Positions 59,746 through 64,000 of a stretch of DNA of 64,000 nucleotides are shown here, one piece after another (within the stretch, counting starts at the first letter, position 1; every line of letters begins with the position of its first letter). Where the stretch lies: positions 1 through 64,000 of the forward strand of contig JABGPZ010000094.1 in assembly GCA_018644725.1 (NCBI GenBank), given 5' to 3'. The DNA is from Phycisphaerales bacterium (GTDB lineage: Bacteria; Planctomycetota; Phycisphaerae; SM23-33). The notes beneath the pieces were generated by a model, which saw only the letters and a list, made by a program, of their open reading frames with translations, had not been told where the DNA came from and searched no databases. Both the position numbers and the translations under genes were made by a program.

Positions 59746-60917
59746 AAAACGCCAAAGCCTTCGAGGCCAAATTTAAAAAAGCCATCAAGAAGAAAAAAAC
59801 CGCCCTCGAGCCGGTCACCGAACCGCGCGGATGGGTGAGCTTTTTGATCCACTCGATCCTGCTGTCGGAATCGACCGAGAACCAGGCCGTGCGTGCGCGC
59901 AATGCCCTCGACCGGGAATTTGTGGACTTCAATGAATTGCGCGTCGCGCCGTTTAATGACATCGTCAATTGCCTCGGAGTGAACTATCCGCTCGTGCGCC
60001 AAAAGGCGGCCGAGCTGACCACGTCGCTCGCTGGCGTGTTCTCCAAAGCGTTCGCTATGAACATGGACTATGCCGCCGACATGAAAAAGCGCGAGCTGCG
60101 CGTTCACCTGCGCGACGACCTCAAACTGAAGCCGTTCGCCGAGGCGATGGTCGCAAACCTGTGCTTCGGTGTTCACGCGATTCCCGTTTCGGACGGGCTG
60201 ACGCGTGCGATGCAACTCAAGGGCCTGGTCGATCCCGAAGCCAGTGTCCGTGAAACGCAGGCGTTCCTCGAGCGAATTATCGCGCAGAAGGATTCGCTGG
60301 GCTATATCGAAGCGTTGATCGCGTTTGAAGTGGACAATGCCAAGGCCATCCAGAAGATTCGCCGCGAGGAAGAAAAACAGGCCGAGAAGCTTCGCAAGAT
60401 CGAAGAAGCCGAGGCGAAGAAGGTGGCCGATGCCGAGGCCAAGATTGCTGCGGAAGCAGCCGCCAAAGCCGAAGCCGAAGCGCAAGCCAAACGTGCCGCC
60501 GCCGCAGAAGTCAAAGCCAAGGCCGAAGCCAAAGCCGCCGCAAAAGCCGCCAAAGAAAAAGAAGCGAAAAAAGCCAAAGCTGCCGCCGCCCGCCGGGCCA
60601 AGGCCGCTGAAAAAAGAGCAGCGAAACAAAGAGAAAAAGACGCCCAAGCTGCCCAAGCTGCCAAGGCCGCCAAAGCCGCTCCGAAAAAAGCGGTAAAGAA
60701 GGCCTCCAAGAAGGCGACTAAATCGACCCCCAAAGCTGCCGCCAAGAAAACGGTGAAGAAGGCGACCAAAAAAGCAGCCTCGAAAAAACCCGTGAAAGCA
60801 GCCGCCAAGAAGTCGGCCGCGAAGAAACCCGCCAAGGCCAAGCCCGCCGCGAAAAAAACGGTGAAGAAGGCCACGAAAAAGGCGACCAAGAAAACTACAA
60901 AAAAGAAGAAGAAGTAA
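59742..60917 (+). CDS. EndoIII-like helical domain fused to a histone-H1-like Lys/Ala tail
   Basis: A 391-aa protein. Residues about 20-205 have the helical layout of EndoIII/HhH DNA glycosylases: FVDFNELRVAPFNDIVNCLG, KAAELTTSL, AEAMVANLCFGVHAIPVSDGLTRAMQLKGL resemble the family's 'L...DTHV.R...RLGL' region. The helix-hairpin-helix lysine motif (LPGVGxKTA) is replaced by LKLKPFAEAM and the catalytic Asp of VDTH by Ser, and no Fe-S cysteines occur, so glycosylase activity is doubtful. Residues about 206-391 are first a charged coiled coil and then KKAxKK/AAKK-type repeats as in histone H1 C-tails. I infer a nucleoid-associated DNA-binding protein. Overlaps rbfA by 4 bp. Confidence 0.68.
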   Translation: MKNAKAFEAKFKKAIKKKKTALEPVTEPRGWVSFLIHSILLSESTENQAVRARNALDREFVDFNELRVAPFNDIVNCLGVNYPLVRQKAAELTTSLAGVFSKAFAMNMDYAADMKKRELRVHLRDDLKLKPFAEAMVANLCFGVHAIPVSDGLTRAMQLKGLVDPEASVRETQAFLERIIAQKDSLGYIEALIAFEVDNAKAIQKIRREEEKQAEKLRKIEEAEAKKVADAEAKIAAEAAAKAEAEAQAKRAAAAEVKAKAEAKAAAKAAKEKEAKKAKAAAARRAKAAEKRAAKQREKDAQAAQAAKAAKAAPKKAVKKASKKATKSTPKAAAKKTVKKATKKAASKKPVKAAAKKSAAKKPAKAKPAAKKTVKKATKKATKKTTKKKKK

Positions 60918-60946
60918 TTCTTCAGACTGCATAAGGAACCATATCC

Positions 60947-61834
60947 ATGGCCAACAAGACAAGCAACGATGAACTGGTTCTGGGGGTCCCTAAGGGATCG
61001 CTCCAGAAAAGCACTCTCGAACTTTTCGAAAAAGCAGGCTACGACATTCACATCCCCTCGCGCAGCTATGTGCCGACGATCAACGACGACACGATGGCAT
61101 GCCTGATGTTCCGCGCGCAAGAAATGAGCCGCTACGTCGAGCAGGGCATTGTCGACTTCGGCCTGACGGGCTACGACTGGGTCTGCGAGAACGAATCCGA
61201 CGTCGTCGAAGTGTGCGAGCTGGTCTACTCGAAGGTCTCGGCCAAGCCGGCCAAGTGGATTCTCGCCGTCCCCGAAGAAACCGGCGTCACCGATGTCAAG
61301 CAGCTCGAAGGCGGCACGGTCGCGACGGAACTGATGAACGTGACCCGCAAATTTTTCGCCGACCAGGGCGTGAATGTCAATGTCGAATTCAGCTGGGGCG
61401 CGACGGAAGTCAAGGCCCGCCTGCTCGACGGCATCGTCGACGTCACCGAAACCGGATCGAGCATCCGCGCGAACAAGCTTCGCGTGATCGCCGAGCTGAT
61501 GACCTCTACGCCGCGCCTGATCGCCAACAAGGACGCGATGGAGATTCCGTGGAAGCGCGAGAAGATCGAGAACATCGCAATGCTGCTCAAGGGCGCCCTC
61601 GACGCGCGCAATCAGTGTGGCCTGAAGATGAACGCGCCGAAAGACAGGCTCGCCGAAATCCTCGCGCTGTTGCCGAGCGAAAAATCGCCCACCGTCAGCC
61701 AGCTTGCTGACGACGACTGGGTCGCGATTGAAGTGATCGCCGAGGACCGCGCCGAACGCGACATCGCGCCGCAACTCAAGCGCGCCGGAGCCACGGGCAT
61801 CATCACATATCCCCTCAACACGATACTCCACTAA
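60947..61834 (+). CDS. hisG: ATP phosphoribosyltransferase, long form
   Basis: A 295-aa HisG of the long type: VPKGSLQKSTLELFEKAGYDI at the start, DFGLTGYDWVCEN, the PRPP loop VDVTETGSSIRANKL (about 164-178), and a C-terminal regulatory ACT-like domain (LPSEKSPTVSQLADDDWVAIEVI) for histidine feedback. It catalyses the first step of histidine synthesis. Only 29 bp after the H1-tailed gene; no other his genes nearby. A terminator follows. Confidence 0.93.
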   Translation: MANKTSNDELVLGVPKGSLQKSTLELFEKAGYDIHIPSRSYVPTINDDTMACLMFRAQEMSRYVEQGIVDFGLTGYDWVCENESDVVEVCELVYSKVSAKPAKWILAVPEETGVTDVKQLEGGTVATELMNVTRKFFADQGVNVNVEFSWGATEVKARLLDGIVDVTETGSSIRANKLRVIAELMTSTPRLIANKDAMEIPWKREKIENIAMLLKGALDARNQCGLKMNAPKDRLAEILALLPSEKSPTVSQLADDDWVAIEVIAEDRAERDIAPQLKRAGATGIITYPLNTILH

Positions 61835-61846
61835 CACAACCGCAAT

Positions 61847-61882
61847 GCGGCGGGTCAATTCGGCCCGCCGCTTGCTTTTTTT
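61847..61882 (+). terminator. Intrinsic terminator of hisG
   Basis: GCGGCGGG (61847-61854), 9-nt loop, CCCGCCGC (61864-61871), then TTGC and T7. It ends the nusA-hisG transcript 9 bp before the next gene. Confidence 0.85.
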
Positions 61883-61890
61883 AACGCACT

Positions 61891-62262
61891 ATGACCGACG
61901 AATCCCACGACACCATTTCCGATCCCTGCAGCGGCGATTGCCGCAGCTGTGCCACAGGTGGCCACGGCGTGCACTCACACACCATGGGGACGTGCCAAGT
62001 CCCGGGCGGCCTGGAAGGCTGGCCACTGGCGGGTGTGTCGGCGGCGACATTCCTTCTGCCGCTGGTTTGTGCCGCGGCGGGGGCGATGGCCTGTCGCGCT
62101 TCGGCGATTGCCAAGGTCGGCGCGGCGGTGGCATGCTTTGTTATCGGCGTGGTCTGTGCCAGCGCAATCACGGGCTGGATTCGTCGACGCTATGAACCGA
62201 ACCTCACGTCCGAATCGACCGATTCGGATTGCATTGAACACAGTGACAAGGAGACCCCATGA
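61891..62262 (+). CDS. Cys-rich two-TM membrane protein, RseC-like context
   Basis: A 123-aa protein: a Cys-rich N-terminus (C13, C17, C20, C35 in PCSGDCRSCATGG and GTCQVPG), then two TMs (about 45-67 and 73-92) and a short acidic tail. The layout (N-terminal Cys cluster, two TMs) resembles RseC/SoxR-reducing proteins that accompany Rnf complexes, but the usual RseC beta domain is lacking, so this is inference from topology and place. It overlaps rnfC by 4 bp (ATGA). No Shine-Dalgarno lies before its ATG, and the terminator T-run ends 8 bp upstream. Confidence 0.6.
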   Translation: MTDESHDTISDPCSGDCRSCATGGHGVHSHTMGTCQVPGGLEGWPLAGVSAATFLLPLVCAAAGAMACRASAIAKVGAAVACFVIGVVCASAITGWIRRRYEPNLTSESTDSDCIEHSDKETP

Positions 62263-63614
62263 GTGTTTCAACCGCTCCGGGCAGCGGGACATTTCCCTGC
62301 GGCGTTCATCCGCCGGAAGGCAAATCGTTCGCCAAGGACTGCCCCATTGAAGTCTTGCCCACCCCCAAGCAAGTTCGCATCGCGACCCAGCAAAATGTGG
62401 GCGCGCCGTGCGAAGGGCTTCTCAAGCCCCGCCAGGAAGTCACCGCGGGCGAGCAAATTGGCTCGGCCGAGGCATTCATTTCCGCGCCGCTGCACTCGCC
62501 TTTGACCGGTGCGGCCGCAATGGCCCAGGCCGTGACGTTGGCCAATGGCCGGCACATGCAGGCGATGGTCATCAACGCCAGCGAAGAGCCCCAGCCTCTC
62601 GAAGGCCAGGCGCTTCTCGACGACGTCTACGGCGGCGACTGGCCCCTCGGCGCGCTCGAGCAGTACGCTCCCGAGCAGATCGTCGACGCGGTGAAAACCG
62701 CCGGCATCGTCGGCCAGGGCGGCGCAGCGTTCCCGACCTATGTCAAACTCCTTCGCAACGATGAGAAGCCCATCGACACGGTGGTGCTCAATGGCTGCGA
62801 GTGCGAGCCGTACCTCACGGCCGACTATCGGCTGATGGTCGAGTTCCCCCAGCCGATTCTCGCGGGTGCGATTTTGGCCGCGCGGGCGACCGGCGCGAGC
62901 AAGATCTACGTCGGCATCGAAGACAACAAGCCTCTCGCGATTGAGACCCTCCAAGCCGCTGCGGCGGGCACGGGTGTCGAGATTGCGGTGCTGAAAACCA
63001 AATATCCCCAAGGCAGTGAAAAGCAGACGATGTACGCGATCACCGGCCGCGAAGCAGGCCCCGGCAAGCTGCCCTCCGAGGTTGGCTGCTGCGTGATTAA
63101 CGTCGCGACGGCCGCTGCCATCGCGCGTGCTGTCGTCCGCAACAAGCCTCTGACCCACCGCGTGGTGACGGTCACTGGCGGCGGGATCAAAGAACCCAAA
63201 AATCTGCTCGTGCCTGTCGGCGTGAGCTGCCAAGTGCTGATCAACTATTGCGGCGGGCTGACTGACGACGCCGAACGCGTGATTTCCGGTGGCCCGATGA
63301 TGGGCTTCACGATGGGCAACATCGACTCGCCCGTCACCAAGGGCACTTCCGGGTTGACGGTGTTGCGCACCAGCGACCTCGCCCACACTACGGAAACCAA
63401 TTGCGTGCGCTGCGGGCGCTGCGTGGACGTCTGCCCGATGGGGCTGGTGCCGACGCGCATCGCGCTCGCCAGTCGCAACCAACTGTGGGACCTTGCCAAG
63501 CAGTATCACATTCTCGCGTGTGTCGAGTGTGGTTGCTGCTCGTACACCTGCCCGGCGGCATTGCCGCTGGTACAATTGATTCGCATGGGCAAAGTGTCCA
63601 TGCCCCGGGACTGA
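62259..63614 (+). CDS. rnfC: Electron transport complex subunit RnfC
   Basis: A 451-aa RnfC: N-terminal barrel (FPCGVHPPEGKSFAKDCPIEVLP), NADH/FMN domain with GIVGQGGAAFPTYVKL and VLNGCECEPYLTADYRL, an SLBB region, and two 4Fe-4S motifs CVRCGRCVDVCP (about 382-393) and CVECGCCSYTCP (about 421-432). Rnf is an ion-translocating ferredoxin:NAD+ oxidoreductase (Na+ or H+). It starts the rnf operon with the Cys-rich gene upstream and rnfD downstream. Confidence 0.94.
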   Translation: MSVSTAPGSGTFPCGVHPPEGKSFAKDCPIEVLPTPKQVRIATQQNVGAPCEGLLKPRQEVTAGEQIGSAEAFISAPLHSPLTGAAAMAQAVTLANGRHMQAMVINASEEPQPLEGQALLDDVYGGDWPLGALEQYAPEQIVDAVKTAGIVGQGGAAFPTYVKLLRNDEKPIDTVVLNGCECEPYLTADYRLMVEFPQPILAGAILAARATGASKIYVGIEDNKPLAIETLQAAAAGTGVEIAVLKTKYPQGSEKQTMYAITGREAGPGKLPSEVGCCVINVATAAAIARAVVRNKPLTHRVVTVTGGGIKEPKNLLVPVGVSCQVLINYCGGLTDDAERVISGGPMMGFTMGNIDSPVTKGTSGLTVLRTSDLAHTTETNCVRCGRCVDVCPMGLVPTRIALASRNQLWDLAKQYHILACVECGCCSYTCPAALPLVQLIRMGKVSMPRD

Positions 63615-63622
63615 GGTGAACG

Positions 63623-64000
63623 ATGAGTAATACCAAACCAACCCACCACGTCGCAACGAGTCCGCACCTTGCGGATGCCAAGTTCACGACGCGCCGGATG
63701 ATGACGGACGTGTTGATCGCGCTGTTGCCGCTGGTGATTTTTTCGATCTACATCTACCGCCAGTATGCGGTTCAGCAGATTCTCACCTGCGTGTCGGCCT
63801 GCGCGCTGACCGAGTTGCTGTTCTCCATGGCGCGCGGCAAGGCGTTTTCGCTGCGAGACGGATCGGCCGTAGTTACGGGCGTGATCCTCGCGCTGACGTT
63901 CCCGTGGTCGACGCCGCTGCATGTGGCGATCATCGCCTCGGCCATTGCGGTTGCCTGCGGAAAGATGGTCTTCGGCGGCGTGGGGATGAACCTGTTCAAC
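63623..64000 (+). CDS. rnfD: Electron transport complex subunit RnfD (truncated by window edge)
   Basis: First 126 codons only; the frame is open to the window end. Two to three TMs are visible (LIALLPLVIFSIYIYRQYAVQ; LFSMARGKA; VVTGVILALTFPWSTPLHVAIIASAIAVACGK). The motif DGSAVVTGVILALTFP and GGVGMNLFN match the RnfD/NqrB FMN-attachment region and following helix. AGGTG precedes the ATG at 63623. The rest of rnf (G, E, A, B) presumably lies downstream. Confidence 0.9.
   Translation, partial: MSNTKPTHHVATSPHLADAKFTTRRMMTDVLIALLPLVIFSIYIYRQYAVQQILTCVSACALTELLFSMARGKAFSLRDGSAVVTGVILALTFPWSTPLHVAIIASAIAVACGKMVFGGVGMNLFN

Overview
This 64 kb window is chromosomal DNA of roughly 60% GC from a free-living Gram-negative-type bacterium. 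An outer membrane is implied by a lauroyl-type acyltransferase, a porin, many lipoproteins and an exopolysaccharide export protein. The best guess is Planctomycetota, possibly a Phycisphaerae-like lineage. That rests on a TPR protein with two RNA polymerase alpha C-terminal domains, a helical DNA-glycosylase-like domain fused to a histone-H1-like tail, a formylglycine sulfatase, and RNase Y beside housekeeping genes. The assignment is an inference; no rRNA is present to test it.

Layout. 1-4.3 kb: end of an exopolysaccharide cluster (export lipoprotein, Wzz-like chain-length protein, ExeA-type ATPase fused to a BY-kinase-like domain). 4.5-7.3 kb: an alpha/beta-hydrolase lipoprotein, a small unknown and a beta-propeller lipoprotein. 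7.3-13.3 kb: a compact, self-contained metal-response operon: promoter with overlapping palindromic operator, CsoR-family repressor, membrane-fusion protein, ABC ATPase with a Cys-rich tail, two MacB/FtsX-type permeases, a Cys/His-rich lipoprotein, then a perfect terminator. 13.4-16.2 kb: a large secreted repeat protein. 16.3-19.9 kb: YgbA-like protein, a sigma54 activator and a divergent porin. 20-30.7 kb: tRNA-queuosine glycosyltransferase-like protein, flavoprotein, MtfA-like peptidase, epimerase, IspA, Dxs, a HEAT-repeat protein and the TPR/alpha-CTD protein. 30.8-41.7 kb: TPR protein, a structured non-coding stretch, RNase Y, a STAS/VanZ/pseudoprotease operon, GalK, DnaB and a PatB/MalY aminotransferase. 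41.8-47.6 kb: rubrerythrin, a membrane protein, CCA-adding enzyme, sulfatase, a toxin-antitoxin module between duplicated terminators, a small RNA and tRNA-Arg. 47.8-54.6 kb: ProA, a Cys-cluster protein, SDR, acyltransferase, lipoprotein, ProS and YajC. 54.8-64 kb: a promoter-to-terminator non-coding RNA, then nusA-infB-rbfA plus the H1-tailed protein, HisG, and the start of an Rnf electron-transport operon.

The most interesting material is (1) the CsoR-controlled ABC efflux operon with metal-ligand tails on both the ATPase and the lipoprotein; (2) a roughly 130-nt small RNA with three unpaired UUCUCC motifs complementary to Shine-Dalgarno sequences; (3) a roughly 270-nt RNA of consecutive hairpins upstream of nusA; (4) a set of at least six genes whose -10 box lies 6-7 nt before the start codon with no Shine-Dalgarno, suggesting leaderless mRNAs; (5) a toxin-antitoxin cassette bracketed by two copies of the same terminator. 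All calls come from reading the sequence and from family knowledge; no database search was run.
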